DNA of 64,000 nt from Thalassocella blandensis (lineage in GTDB: Bacteria; Pseudomonadota; Gammaproteobacteria; Pseudomonadales; Cellvibrionaceae), in NCBI GenBank assembly GCA_902141825.1, contig CABFPG010000002.1, positions 496,001-560,000 on the forward strand, in the 5' to 3' direction. Of this stretch, positions 1 through 11,000 are shown one piece after another. Each line of letters starts with the position of its first letter. Position 1 is the first letter of the stretch. The position numbers and the translations under genes were made by a program. Below the pieces are notes generated by a model. It was not told where the DNA came from and searched no databases. It was given only the letters and a program-made list of their open reading frames with translations.

Positions 1-1136
1 GGCTGATGCAGGCGATCAGCGCGATAAAGACTTTCACCATGACGGTACTGAACACCAATCGCGGTGGTTCCATCGAACAATATTTTACTGGCCAGCGCAT
101 TGGTTAAAATATGCAGACGATCGGGAAATTGTTGCGCGGTTTCGAGCAAATATTCTCGAACCCCATGACGGCGACTCATTTTATTTGCCGCGAACGGAGC
201 AATAAAAGGCCCGTCTTTCCCTGCCGCCACATCTAAGTCATTGATATCAAGACTGAACTGGCCATTTATCAGATCCCCTAAAATATCTCCCAGGCCATAA
301 CGCAATAACGCCGCTTTGACGATTTTAAATAATTTAGGCTCTTCTAATAACTGGGTTAAATCCGGCAAACGCGTGGGCAGCCAACCACTAAACCCATGCG
401 ATGCGTCATTGTCGACAAACAGCGGCTTCGGTAAATATTCACAGCGCTCCAGGCGCTGGAAATACTGCCGCATGGCCGTACTGTTCCAGGAGGTATCGCC
501 GGTGATTTCTGCAATCCGATCAAAGTCAGTATCGTGCGGGTAAACAGTTATCAGAGCATGAACTGCTGTGGAACCTCCAATGGTGCTTCCACGCGGATAC
601 ATTACACCTTCACCTACGACATATTTACTGTCTCTTTCCTGCTGTGCCTGATCGGCATAATGCTTTACAAAAAATTCCCAGCTTAGTTTTGGATCTTCAG
701 AGGCAAATGGATGGAACGCGGGGACATCGCGTACATCGCCTTGAGGGTCAGCATCACCAGCCTCCAGCACGAGCACCTTAAATCCCTGACGGGCAAGATT
801 GGCCGCCAAAGGCCCACCACCGGCACCAGACCCGACGATAACGTATTCGTAATCATCAAGCTCCGCTTTTTGGTTGACTTTACCTGCAGCACTGGCCGAA
901 ACCGCCTGACCTAAACCATTTGCCGCCAGACCAGAAGCGAGGGCTGCTCGAATCACACGTTTGGCAAATTCACGTCGGCCGAGTTGCGTAGAATTCTCGT
1001 TTTTACAAGAGTCTGACAGTTCTGCCGGATGCTCTTGCAACGTGTTGTTTGAAACATCGCGCTGATCACCTGTTGCGGAGGAAGATTCTGCCTTGCCGGG
1101 TTGGGATTTATTGTTATTGAATTTATTGTCGCCCAT
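1..1136 (-). CDS. GMC-family FAD oxidoreductase, Tat-exported, partial (3' end beyond the window)
   Basis: This is the N-terminal 378 codons of a glucose-methanol-choline oxidoreductase, an FAD enzyme family that oxidises alcohols. The start at 1136 is supported by GAGGA six bases upstream. The first ~50 residues are polar, then a twin-arginine motif (GRREFAKR, ~residue 53) leads into an Ala-rich hydrophobic stretch, as expected for Tat export of a folded flavoprotein. The FAD-binding loop is seen as YVIVGSGAGGG with an acidic end LVLEAGDA. The GMC signature follows as PRGSTIGGSTAVHA. The catalytic His/Asn region lies outside the window, so substrate type cannot be judged. It lies 134 bp downstream of the haem peroxidase gene on the same strand, probably co-transcribed. 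Family assignment is firm; the alcohol substrate is unknown. Confidence 0.9.
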   Translation of the reverse strand, partial: MGDNKFNNNKSQPGKAESSSATGDQRDVSNNTLQEHPAELSDSCKNENSTQLGRREFAKRVIRAALASGLAANGLGQAVSASAAGKVNQKAELDDYEYVIVGSGAGGGPLAANLARQGFKVLVLEAGDADPQGDVRDVPAFHPFASEDPKLSWEFFVKHYADQAQQERDSKYVVGEGVMYPRGSTIGGSTAVHALITVYPHDTDFDRIAEITGDTSWNSTAMRQYFQRLERCEYLPKPLFVDNDASHGFSGWLPTRLPDLTQLLEEPKLFKIVKAALLRYGLGDILGDLINGQFSLDINDLDVAAGKDGPFIAPFAANKMSRRHGVREYLLETAQQFPDRLHILTNALASKILFDGTTAIGVQYRHGESLYRADRLHQ

Positions 1137-1270
1137 TGCATTTCCTCACGATAACTAGCCTAAGGGGATGTTTATTAATTACACGTACCTTGCCCCATCA
1201 TATTTTTTTCTCTCAATTAAAACTTTCCTTTCCACGCATCCTTGCATGGAAAAAGTAACCCCTAGATGCA

Positions 1271-4021
1271 TTATTGATCTTCAAATCGCTGATGTTTGAA
1301 GAACATCCCAGAATCACCAAAGGCAGACACGGTAAACGGCGAAGTCAAACTTAACTCGCCAATCTTCACAGCACTATCGCGGCGCTCTTTGGCATACTGT
1401 CGGGTAAGGTGAGGCAACAACGAAGTTTTAATGGGCATAGACGTTGCCAACACTTCATAAACGGTCGTGCCCTCGGGGATCATTTGCAGATCGTCCCTGA
1501 AGTCATGCGGCTCCGTTAAAAACAAGCCCTGAACATTTTCGTGGGGGACAAAGTAAATTTGTGTGGGCGCTTTCGGAAACAATACCGGATTGCCATTTTG
1601 TTTCACTTTTGCAAGATCGTTGGCCATCAGCAAGGTTGGTTTGGAACTTACCGTAGAGAACAATAAAATAGATGCTAAGGCTTCCGTTTCATGATGCACA
1701 TAATTCGAAAGTTCATTGGCAAAAATATCATGGTTTCGCCCCTGCCCGGTTAGCGTGTATAGCGCAGAGATATTTTCTGAACGCTTTCCATCAACCATCA
1801 GTTTTAACGCAAGACCAGGAATAAAGGCATCATCTTCGCCTGGATCTCCCGTCACGGACATTCGTAAAAACCCATGGTCTGCACCTTTAAATAATCCAGT
1901 GTAAGGCGTATTTTCTGTCGCCGTGAACTTAACTTTTGCCAGTGCACCCATCGGATGAATGGGTTTGACATACCCTGCTGGTGCAACGTCCCCAACCCGA
2001 TTCACTTTTTGCCAAAGTACTGAACTGATTAAAGCCTTCATATCCACATCCACTAGCGGTGGCAACGCATCTTTAAACGTGGTGCGCAACGCTCCATTCA
2101 CCCAGAGATGATTTTGCTTACTTGCCGCCGGCCAGCTTTGATAATCTTCCGGCATATTCAAGCCCCAGGGCTGAAATGCATTTGTCATCCCAACCAGGCT
2201 GTAACTCAAGCTGGGATAATGACGCTTAATAACATCGACCATAGTATTGTCTTCCACCCAGTCAATACCTTCAGCGGTATAAATTTCTGGCCGATAATCC
2301 GAGGTAAAAAACCGATCCGTCATTAATCGTCGCGAGGCATTGACGATAAATATCTGGAAAGCTGTTTCGCCAAATCCAAAACCTTCCGGGCGTGTCTCTT
2401 CGGCTAACTGCCCAACCAGAGTATCAATCAACTCCACATCATTGTTGTACAAGGTCTTAAGTTTTTGCAGCAGAGTGGGATCGGAAGTGAGATCTTCAAA
2501 TTGCGTTATTGGGACTAACCCAATCTGGCGACGAAACTCATTGTAGCGTGGTATACCTCGCTCTCTATCACGAATAATATCAATCGTGGCCATATCGATG
2601 TCACCCACCAGCGGTATGGACAATGAACGCATAAAATCCGGGTAGTTATTTAACGTTAATGCACCGGGATGTGTTATGCCAAAGGAATACCAGAGACGAT
2701 CAGCCCCTTCATCATTTAGAACATCTTCCGCATCACCGTCGCGGGTCTCCTGCAGCGGATAGCGTGTTGAGACAATATTGGACCCAATGTCATACACGTC
2801 TATATTGTCCCGCAACAATGGGTGCATTCGATACACTGCAACAAACTCTTCCGTCAGCGTATAGGGCACTCCATAATTTGCCGGGGTTCTAGCGCCAACC
2901 AAACCACCGAGTGAATGTTCAATGTAGCCAGCATCCATTTCACCCAGATCATTTTCAATGCCGACGCTATCGAGCAGATCACCGATAAGCCCGAGATTTT
3001 CCACCGCCATGTCTAACTCATCCTGAAAATGATTACGGCTGGCACGATCACCACCGACTCCCCACCAGTTATTGTACATGGCTCGCCAAGTAACAGGGTT
3101 GTCCAAAATTGCAGGAGTCCATTCAACCGTGTGAATTTTTGCCATCAGCGCGGCATTGATTAACCGCGCATGATCGTAAAGCCACTGGTCGTTTTTAGCG
3201 GGATACTTTTGTTTGAGCATGTCAGCAATGGCATTGTGCTCCAGGACAAACAAGCGATGCATCATGCTTAAACCAAGCCACCAGTTTTCATTGAAACCGG
3301 TAATTGGCTTGCCAGAGAGATAGTCTGTTGGAAGTGTATTATCTGCGTTAACTTTTAATTTACCGTCAACAAATGCGCGCAATTGTGTGTTCGTATTTTT
3401 GTCACTGCCATAAATCTGTGAACCATCCCACCAGTGCGTATTGTAATTGCGAAATGTTTGCGGCAAATGATCGTCCGCCTCACTTCGAGTTGGGTCCGGC
3501 TGCGTACGTCGAATAGTTAAATTGCCACTCCCCAACGGATCATTTTCGGGCAGAGGTACAAGTATTGGATCGTCGTCCGTGCGAGGGCCGTGATCAAACC
3601 AGTCATGCACCATAAATTGAATCCATGCCACGGCAATAAAGTTTAAGCTGGTCGCAGGTTTAAATGCGTCTCCCCGGCTCATCAGTAAATTGCTGACCTC
3701 ACGAGGATTGGGCGTTAACAGTAAATCGTCTTCTGTTTCGGCATACCCCACATTGGGGTTGACGTTACGGCCAAAACGAACAAAAGCAGCGCCTTCAGCC
3801 GGGTTATCAAGAATATTACACGTGCCATCCTCGGTACGTGCCGTTAAACTTCTTTCGTCACATTCAATTTCTGCTGAATATTTCGTAGGTTGCTCAACAT
3901 CAAACATATTGTTATTGAGCAGCTCTTGTCTTTGACTGGAAATTACCAACAATCCAGCGAAAGCACCGATTGATCCATATTTTGTAAGTGCGGGCCAGGT
4001 TACCCAAGGGCTCGATAGCAT
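1271..4021 (-). CDS. animal-type haem peroxidase / dioxygenase family protein
   Basis: A 916-residue protein of the animal haem peroxidase superfamily, which includes peroxidases, cyclooxygenases, fatty-acid dioxygenases and linoleate diol synthases. Visible hallmarks are the distal-histidine segment (IQFMVHDWFDHGP, ~residue 160), DGSQIYGSDKNTNTQLR, and the alpha-helical stretch MMHRLFVLEHNAIADML. MHPLLRDNIDVYDIG follows in the second half. The protein is longer than typical myeloperoxidase-like bacterial members; the extra C-terminal ~300 residues have no motif I recognise. I start at 4021 because GGGAG lies just upstream; the in-frame ATG at 4042 has no ribosome site. A weakly hydrophobic N-terminus (GSIGAFAGLLVI) may be an anchor. 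It lies between a LuxR-type activator and a GMC flavoprotein on one strand, suggesting oxidation of a lipid or alcohol. Peroxidase versus dioxygenase activity cannot be decided by eye. Confidence 0.85.
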   Translation of the reverse strand: MLSSPWVTWPALTKYGSIGAFAGLLVISSQRQELLNNNMFDVEQPTKYSAEIECDERSLTARTEDGTCNILDNPAEGAAFVRFGRNVNPNVGYAETEDDLLLTPNPREVSNLLMSRGDAFKPATSLNFIAVAWIQFMVHDWFDHGPRTDDDPILVPLPENDPLGSGNLTIRRTQPDPTRSEADDHLPQTFRNYNTHWWDGSQIYGSDKNTNTQLRAFVDGKLKVNADNTLPTDYLSGKPITGFNENWWLGLSMMHRLFVLEHNAIADMLKQKYPAKNDQWLYDHARLINAALMAKIHTVEWTPAILDNPVTWRAMYNNWWGVGGDRASRNHFQDELDMAVENLGLIGDLLDSVGIENDLGEMDAGYIEHSLGGLVGARTPANYGVPYTLTEEFVAVYRMHPLLRDNIDVYDIGSNIVSTRYPLQETRDGDAEDVLNDEGADRLWYSFGITHPGALTLNNYPDFMRSLSIPLVGDIDMATIDIIRDRERGIPRYNEFRRQIGLVPITQFEDLTSDPTLLQKLKTLYNNDVELIDTLVGQLAEETRPEGFGFGETAFQIFIVNASRRLMTDRFFTSDYRPEIYTAEGIDWVEDNTMVDVIKRHYPSLSYSLVGMTNAFQPWGLNMPEDYQSWPAASKQNHLWVNGALRTTFKDALPPLVDVDMKALISSVLWQKVNRVGDVAPAGYVKPIHPMGALAKVKFTATENTPYTGLFKGADHGFLRMSVTGDPGEDDAFIPGLALKLMVDGKRSENISALYTLTGQGRNHDIFANELSNYVHHETEALASILLFSTVSSKPTLLMANDLAKVKQNGNPVLFPKAPTQIYFVPHENVQGLFLTEPHDFRDDLQMIPEGTTVYEVLATSMPIKTSLLPHLTRQYAKERRDSAVKIGELSLTSPFTVSAFGDSGMFFKHQRFEDQ

Positions 4022-4415
4022 TTCTCTTCTCCCATTATTCATTATTATTTAGAAGCGATAGAATTATTCCGTTATCTCGCTGAAAACGAACGCTCCGAAG
4101 AACGCAAAGCACAGTCCTTGCCAAACAACCATGCTAACAAGGCAACTCCAAACTTTGCCCCTCCCTAGGGAGGGGGCTGATAAAAAGTGAGGACAGTTAA
4201 CCTAATATTCAGGAGCCAACTAATAGCGAATAGCGACTAAAAACAGTCGATTGAAAATATTGGGCAATAAAACCTCAAAGGCCTGAGATTCGGTCTGTAG
4301 AATTCCGTGGAACACCTTTATAAAAATGTACCTTCTGTATCGGTTTTGGGTATTTCCGTACTAACAAAAACTCACCTTGAAATTGGCGCACAATAGATTT
4401 TTTAATTAAAGACGA
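4022..4415. other. intergenic region upstream of the haem peroxidase gene
   Basis: There is no credible coding sequence here. It should hold the promoter of the peroxidase gene and the 3' end of the LuxR-type regulator transcript. Its one striking element is a perfect 18-bp GC-rich palindrome at 4158-4175, listed separately. Confidence 0.6.
4158..4175. promoter_or_regulatory. perfect 18-bp palindrome CCCCTCCCTAGGGAGGGG
   Basis: A perfect self-complementary 18-mer lies 137 bp upstream of the peroxidase start, in otherwise AT-leaning DNA. It has no loop and no T-tract, so it is a poor intrinsic terminator. A regulator-binding site is more likely, possibly for the LuxR-type protein encoded just upstream. 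Function is inferred only. Confidence 0.4.
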
Positions 4416-7295
4416 CTAGCGCAAAATATTGGCTCGGGGGTTTACTCTTAAAATGGCTTCGGTGCGATTGGAAACCTGAAGTTTGGCGTAGATATTTCTA
4501 AGATGCCATTTAACAGTTGCCACACTGGTTCCACTTTGCTGCGCAATTTCCGCGTTACTTAACCCCCTTAAAATGCCATTCAACATGTCCATTTCTTTGT
4601 TAGTCAGCAACTCCCCTGCACTTTCAATGGGCAAAATGTCTTTTCGCTCCGTAGGTGAAGATGATATTGACGCATCAAAGATTTCGCGGAACATCGCACG
4701 AAAACGATCATCAACCTCTATCAATTTTTCGTTTGCCGCCATTTTTAATAAGGAGTCCAAACCCGGCACTTCATCGAGCACAGAGCGATTCAATGTAAGA
4801 ATGCCATAACGCTCCAACAATCCACGCAAATGACTGGCACGAACCTGACGATCCTCGGTTTTACAGCGCAATACGGTGATATTTGCATCGTATACCACTA
4901 CCCTGTTTTTAATACCAAAAGCCAGTAACGCGTCCCGAAGCACTTTAAAAACTCGTATAGCCTGGGACTGACGCTGAACAAAAACCAGATACCACCCTGC
5001 TGCCAGTCCCTTGTATTCCCAGGATTCACTGTACTGCGGAGGTGCGCACTGACCATACTCATCTATCCAGGATGGTATCCCCAAGGATTGAGCGATGGTT
5101 TCTATATCGGATTTGTTTTCATTTAACACTGCCTGGCGCAACATTTCGAATCCGGTACGACTGATGAAACGTTCATACCGCCCCAGCTTTATAATCACCA
5201 TCAATTTTTCGAGTAATCGGCGCGCTTTGATTTTTTCATTGTTATGAAAGTGCAGACGCGACATGGTTAAATATACTGTCGCAATAACTTCTGTGGCAGA
5301 AGTGGAGTTTATTCTCGGCAATAAACTCTCACACAATTGCCTGGCCTGATTCAATTGGTTCTGGTCATAACGTACAACCACCATTCCAGTTCCCCACAAT
5401 ACCCAACTGGGGCTGCTCACTTCGACCTTTTCAAACTCGGCCTGAACATCTTTAATGGCATCTCCTAAAAGGCCCAACTGCCGCTTGCAAAGCACTTGAA
5501 TTAGCCCGGCATAATTCGCAATGAAATTTTCTTTCATCGCATTTAGCACCTCTCTGGCCCTTCCTGCCAATGTTAACGCCTCGTGCAACTGGGCATGCTG
5601 CTGATGGTAATAAGCGGCCATCGCCAGGGAAAAAGCTCGAAGATCACGGTGCTGACCAAAGGTCATTAGACTTTCGAGATTATCACCCGCCATGAAATCC
5701 GTTTCGTTTTCAAACAACTGGAGCAACAACCGTAAAAATGTCAATGTCTGAAGAATTGCGAGTTGATCTTCATCTATAGGAAGCTTCGTTTCAAGCCGTT
5801 GAACGTGCGAACCTTTACCAGATGAGACCGCAGTGCCTGTTGATTTTTCTTCGCTGCTTAGGAGATTGCTGTATTGCTCTTCCAGCAGATTCAGGTAAAA
5901 CTCCGCTTGATTAAAGTAACGGGAAAACGTTAAGGCACAAATCAGTCTCGCCATGAGCGCAAAATTGTCTGCTATCAGATTTGTATCAATCGTAGCCAGG
6001 CAATGTCGTACATGCTCAAAATGCCCTTCCCGCGTCCATATATCGAAACATTGAACTAATGTTTCCAAGTAAAATACTTGATCCTGGCTTTTTTCCGCAT
6101 GCTGGAGTGCCGCCTCCAATTCGTTTAAAGCTAAAAAGAATTTAGCCGCTCGCCGATGTAATGACGGTATTATTTCAGCATGATCTACCTTTAAGCGCGC
6201 CAGCAAGAAATCACGCATCAAGCTGTGATAACGATACCAGCCAGGCGCATTTTCCTCCCGAAAAATAAAGAATTCGCCTTGCATCAGCTTTTCCAGCCGC
6301 TCACTGGATTGCGTTGTTTGCAAAACTTCGTCACATAGAGCCCCATTAAAACGTTCAAACACGGCACTTTTCAGGAAAAACTGATATAAACTATCCGGCA
6401 GTGTTTTTAAAACCACTTGTCCAAAATAATCCACTACGTCCGGCTGTAAACCGTTAAACAGTCGAACTGCATCTACACCATTCTGATTGGCCGCCAGCAA
6501 AGCGATTTTTACTCCTGCCATCCAGCCTTCTGTGATATGCATCAACTGCGATACATCCTCTACAGCAATATCTCGCAATCCCAAGCGATAATTGAGTTCT
6601 GTGATTTCGTCTGGATTCAGAGCAAGATCATGACTTTCCAGCAAGAGCAACTTCGCATCCAGTTTGAGCGTAGACAACGCCAGTCCAGGTCTCTTTCGAC
6701 TTGCGACCAAGAAAATCAGCGGCGTATACTCTTGCGCCAGAATAATATTCAAGGTTTCATTAATCAGCTGACTTTCAACATATTGAAAGTCATCCAGCAC
6801 CAGGACAAGTTTTTGTTCGACGTGCGCAACAGCATCGATAATGGCATAGGCCATGGCTTCAGGCTGCAAAACATCTTGATCATTGAACGGATGTAAGGCT
6901 GTAAAATCCAGCCCTTTGACTTTGGCACATAGCTTTTCAGCCAGCTTGCGAAAAAAGCGTACCGGATCTCGATCCCGGCTCATCAAATACACTTCTATTA
7001 ACTGGCAATTTAAGTGAGCCTGACTCAATTGTTTTATCAGTGTCGTTTTACCAAATCCGGCAGGTGCCTGAATAAGCACGAGTGCATACTGATCCAGATG
7101 AATCAAGCGATCCAAAAGGTGCTGACGCACGACTTGAACCTGGCGACTCTGAGATTTACTCTCAGCGGTTTCCATATTTAATTTAGTCGCTTCTGATAAT
7201 TGCTTTTTAATGCTCACGTTTTTTAAATTCTTTGTGTTTAATTCTGCAGTAACTGTTTTTCTTGTATCGAGAACAGGAGTACAAGAAGTTTTCAA
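4416..7295 (-). CDS. LuxR-family MalT-like transcriptional activator (LAL, STAND-type ATPase)
   Basis: A 959-residue large ATP-binding LuxR regulator. Near residue 75-85 is a Walker A (APAGFGKTTL), and near residue 165 a Walker B (LVLVLDDFQYV), both typical of signal-transducing STAND ATPases such as MalT. The middle ~500 residues are helical and TPR-like. The last ~65 residues form a LuxR-type helix-turn-helix (LLTNKEMDMLNGILRGLSNA, then TVKWHLRNIYAKL). Such proteins bind an inducer and ATP, oligomerise and activate neighbouring promoters. The start is uncertain: 7295 is a TTG without a clear ribosome site, and the first ATG is at codon 41, still before the conserved part. It lies upstream of the peroxidase and GMC genes on the same strand and probably activates them. 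The inducer is unknown. Confidence 0.9.
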   Translation of the reverse strand: MKTSCTPVLDTRKTVTAELNTKNLKNVSIKKQLSEATKLNMETAESKSQSRQVQVVRQHLLDRLIHLDQYALVLIQAPAGFGKTTLIKQLSQAHLNCQLIEVYLMSRDRDPVRFFRKLAEKLCAKVKGLDFTALHPFNDQDVLQPEAMAYAIIDAVAHVEQKLVLVLDDFQYVESQLINETLNIILAQEYTPLIFLVASRKRPGLALSTLKLDAKLLLLESHDLALNPDEITELNYRLGLRDIAVEDVSQLMHITEGWMAGVKIALLAANQNGVDAVRLFNGLQPDVVDYFGQVVLKTLPDSLYQFFLKSAVFERFNGALCDEVLQTTQSSERLEKLMQGEFFIFREENAPGWYRYHSLMRDFLLARLKVDHAEIIPSLHRRAAKFFLALNELEAALQHAEKSQDQVFYLETLVQCFDIWTREGHFEHVRHCLATIDTNLIADNFALMARLICALTFSRYFNQAEFYLNLLEEQYSNLLSSEEKSTGTAVSSGKGSHVQRLETKLPIDEDQLAILQTLTFLRLLLQLFENETDFMAGDNLESLMTFGQHRDLRAFSLAMAAYYHQQHAQLHEALTLAGRAREVLNAMKENFIANYAGLIQVLCKRQLGLLGDAIKDVQAEFEKVEVSSPSWVLWGTGMVVVRYDQNQLNQARQLCESLLPRINSTSATEVIATVYLTMSRLHFHNNEKIKARRLLEKLMVIIKLGRYERFISRTGFEMLRQAVLNENKSDIETIAQSLGIPSWIDEYGQCAPPQYSESWEYKGLAAGWYLVFVQRQSQAIRVFKVLRDALLAFGIKNRVVVYDANITVLRCKTEDRQVRASHLRGLLERYGILTLNRSVLDEVPGLDSLLKMAANEKLIEVDDRFRAMFREIFDASISSSPTERKDILPIESAGELLTNKEMDMLNGILRGLSNAEIAQQSGTSVATVKWHLRNIYAKLQVSNRTEAILRVNPRANILR

Positions 7296-8007
7296 CTAAG
7301 GTGATTTTAATAAAGAGGCCTTTAAAAACGGCACGCTCAAGACAGCAGACGTTTTAAAGACATGCTTAAATCTGGGTGTCATGTTATTACATGCAGCGTT
7401 TAAAACGGCTGGAGAAGTCATTTCGCTCATTATCATTATTATGTTCAGCGAGCATTTACGCGTCATTTACCAAAACGCTGTACGCTTGAATGTGATATAC
7501 CGTACATAGATTCTAGCACTTGTTTTAATCAAAACCGCTCATACCATCACGAATACAGATTATCGGCCTATCCAAATTTTTAATGGCATAATTTACACAC
7601 TGGAATTTCTATCAATTTTTAGCAACATAATCACATAGAATGAAACAATATGTAGACTTTGATCATTTTGGAAAGTACAAGTGCTCCATTTTTATATTGC
7701 ACTGGCACCCTTAACAATTTCAACCCGCTTTATTTTTTAAACGCCAACGTATCTTTCCAGGCTGTTTTGTAGAGCTTAAAACCAACAACATTAGTTATTT
7801 CACTTAAGAGTGAGACTAAGAAAGGTGAAAATAGAGCTATATAGCTAAAAGCCAAATACTACAAAGATGCCTTCTTCTAAAATCAACACCGAAATATGCA
7901 AATTGTCTAACGGTTCAACCAATGGCATACCTTCTTACGGAAGGCAGATTTTGCAAGAATATAAATGGGAAAAATTAAAAGCGGGCCTTAAGGGCTGAGG
8001 AAATCTA
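7296..8007. other. intergenic region, AT-rich, no gene seen
   Basis: I see no credible coding sequence. The part near 7300-7450 should contain the promoter of the LuxR-type activator. It carries CGTTTTAAA at 7350-7358 and its inverse TTTAAAACG at 7399-7407, a possible split operator, weakly supported. The part near 7980-8000 holds a short GC-rich inverted repeat just after the stop of the kinase gene that could help termination. Confidence 0.5.
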
Positions 8008-11000
8008 CTAGGAAGACAAGGTGGGAACCTGAACCAAATAACTTTCAAAACTTTTTGTTGTGGCATCGAAGGTCTTAACAAAATCTTGCAGCAAGGCATC
8101 CAGTTTGTCTTGTTGCTCTTGAGAAAGACCTATTCCCTCAGCCTGATCTGCTACGGTTGAATCTTCCACTTTGTTCGCATTGCCAGGCGTTTTTAGAGTT
8201 TTCGCAAAACTTTCCAGAGTTTTAGCACTTTCATAGAGCTTTAATGCGGATATATTTCCAGCAACGCCTTTCACCGCGTGAACAAAATATAGTGTATTGT
8301 TGATATCGCGATTTTCTATGGACTCTTTTACTTTCTCAATACGATCTGGCATATCTTTCATAAACAATTGAATTAACCGCTCCATGCGATCATGCCGGAA
8401 TTTAACACGTCGTAAAGCCTGATCCCTATCCCAGACAATATGCTGATCCAGCTTTTCTTTGTTTTGTTTGTCTTGTTCATTCTCTACCACAGCCTCTGCG
8501 TCAATGACACAGTGATCCGACAGCCATTCATTTATTTTTTGTGACAATAATTTTTCTTTTATTGGCTTACTGATGTAATCGTTCATACCGCTTTCCAAAC
8601 AGCGTTCTCTATCTCCTTTCATCGCATTCGCAGTTAAAGCGATAATAGGAATATTCTGATATTTCTCACCCGCTTCAGCGTTTCGAATTTGCTCAGTAGT
8701 CACAAAACCATCCATTTCTGGCATCTGGCAATCCATTAGTATGAGAGAATATTCTGGTGTACTGCTATCTAAAAGCTGCGCTATTGCCTGTTTGCCATTA
8801 CCAACAACATCAAATTTATACCCTAAATCATTCAGGATATACCCTATTACTTCCTGGTTTATATCGTTGTCTTCTGCCACCAATATCCGACAACTGCTAT
8901 TGACATTTTTACTCAGGTCTCGTTTCGCTTTTTCGTGAGCTAATTGATGCCTCTGCTCTGACTCCAAGGCCTGCAAGTGCACTTTGCTTGCATGACTATC
9001 AATACTGCTAAATCGAATATAAAATCGAAATTGACTCCCCTCACCTTCTTTACTGTCAAAGCCAATATTACCCCCAAGCAACAAACAGAGCTTTTTGGTG
9101 ATTGCCAGCCCAAGCCCAGTACCACCGTACTTGCGTGTTGTTGACGCATCAACCTGAGTAAAAGAATCAAATAATTTCGTGTGCTTTTCCTTTGGGATTC
9201 CAATCCCAGTATCTGCCACCTCACCTTCAAATAAAACCTCATCTTCGGAAACTTGAGATTTACATGTAACGTTTATCTCACCCTCGTTGGTAAACTTAAT
9301 CGCATTCCCAATCAAGTTGACAAGAATCTGCCGTAACCTGCCAGGGTCCCCCAACATTAAATGCTCTTCCATTTCGTCTAAATTCACACGCAATGTCAAT
9401 TGCTTTTCCTGTGCTTTCACCTGAAATGACTCGACCACCTCAGAAATGGTGGAGTGAGCATTAAAATTAATATTCTCTATTTGTAATTTACCTGCATCAA
9501 TTTTAGTGAAATCCAGAATATCATTAAGCAAATGAAGTAAAGATTCAGCACTGCTATAAGCGATAGTTGCCTGTCGGCTCTGAGATGCATTCAATTCACT
9601 ACGCTTTAACATGTTGAGCATACCCAGAATGCCATTCATGGGTGTGCGAATTTCATGGCTCATCATAGCCAGAAACTCACTTTTCGCACGCGCTGCACCC
9701 TCCGCGACTTCCTTGGCCTGGATAAGTTGCTGCTCAGCAAATTTTCGCTGCTCGGCGGCATATAAACTTCCAACCAATGTTGCAATTGATGCAGCAAATG
9801 ATTCTTCAGCGCTCGTCCATTCACGCATTTCACCAATGTTTTCAAAACACACCACCCCAACAATACCGGAGCCACCCGCTATTACGGCGTCCAGCAATGA
9901 GTGAATACCCATGGGTTTTAAATAACCTTCTGTAAAACTGGAAGTTACTACATCCGTTTGCGCATCGCGCGCAGCAATAATAGAGTGCGCAAAAATTGCA
10001 TTAAAATACTTCTCATGATCTCGACGCTCCAGTACAAGCCCCTGAGAATGTTGCCCTGCATTCACATCAAATAACTCGATACAATGCATCGCCTTACCAC
10101 GCTCACTAAACATCCAGATGCTCGCACGCCCGACTTCCAGAGCATAACTCATACTCTCGACTATCTTGCGCTTGGCCTGTTCCAAGCTACCGGTCAATAC
10201 ATCTGTATCAAGCGTTAACTCAGCCAACACCTGGTTGTGACGCAATATATTTTGCATTGCTATTTGATTGTGCTTCCGCTCATCTACATCTTGCACTGAC
10301 CCATAAATTCGTATGCACCGATCATCCTTCACCTCTGCCCGTCCGGTGATATACACCCAAAGTTCACGGCCTTTTTGTGTCACAATAATGAGTTCTATCT
10401 GCCAGGATGTACCTCGAGCAATCGCCTCTTGAATAGCTTGCCGAATTTTTTCACGATGATCTCCAGCTTTAAAAAAATCTATCGCCTCTCTAATGCTGGG
10501 TTCATAATTCTGATCGATATCAAAAATTTCGCGTGTCATGGCAGACCAATAAACTTTTTCCTCCTGTAAGTTATACTCCCATGCACCAATGCGACTTTGC
10601 ACACTCATTTCTTCCATGACCACTTGCTGTTGAGCAAGTCGAATTGTATTTAGCTTTTGCAAAGTTATATTCGACTGAATCGCCATATAGCCCTGCAATT
10701 CGCCTGCATCATTTTTAAGTGGGTTGCAGGTGATATCTACCCAATACGTCGAACCATCCTTGTGGTAATTCAGTATTTCGGACTGGAAAGAATCCAATGA
10801 TTTTAGGGATTGACTAATATACTTTACGGTTTCAGGATCAGTATCCGGCCCTTGCAGCATTTCTCCAGGTTTCCGTCCAATCACCTCTTCGAGCACATAA
10901 CCGGAAATACGCGTAAAGCCGTCATTTACCCACTCCACCTTGCCGTGCGAGTCGGTGATGATAATCGCATTACTGGTCTGACTTGCGATACGCGAGAGCT

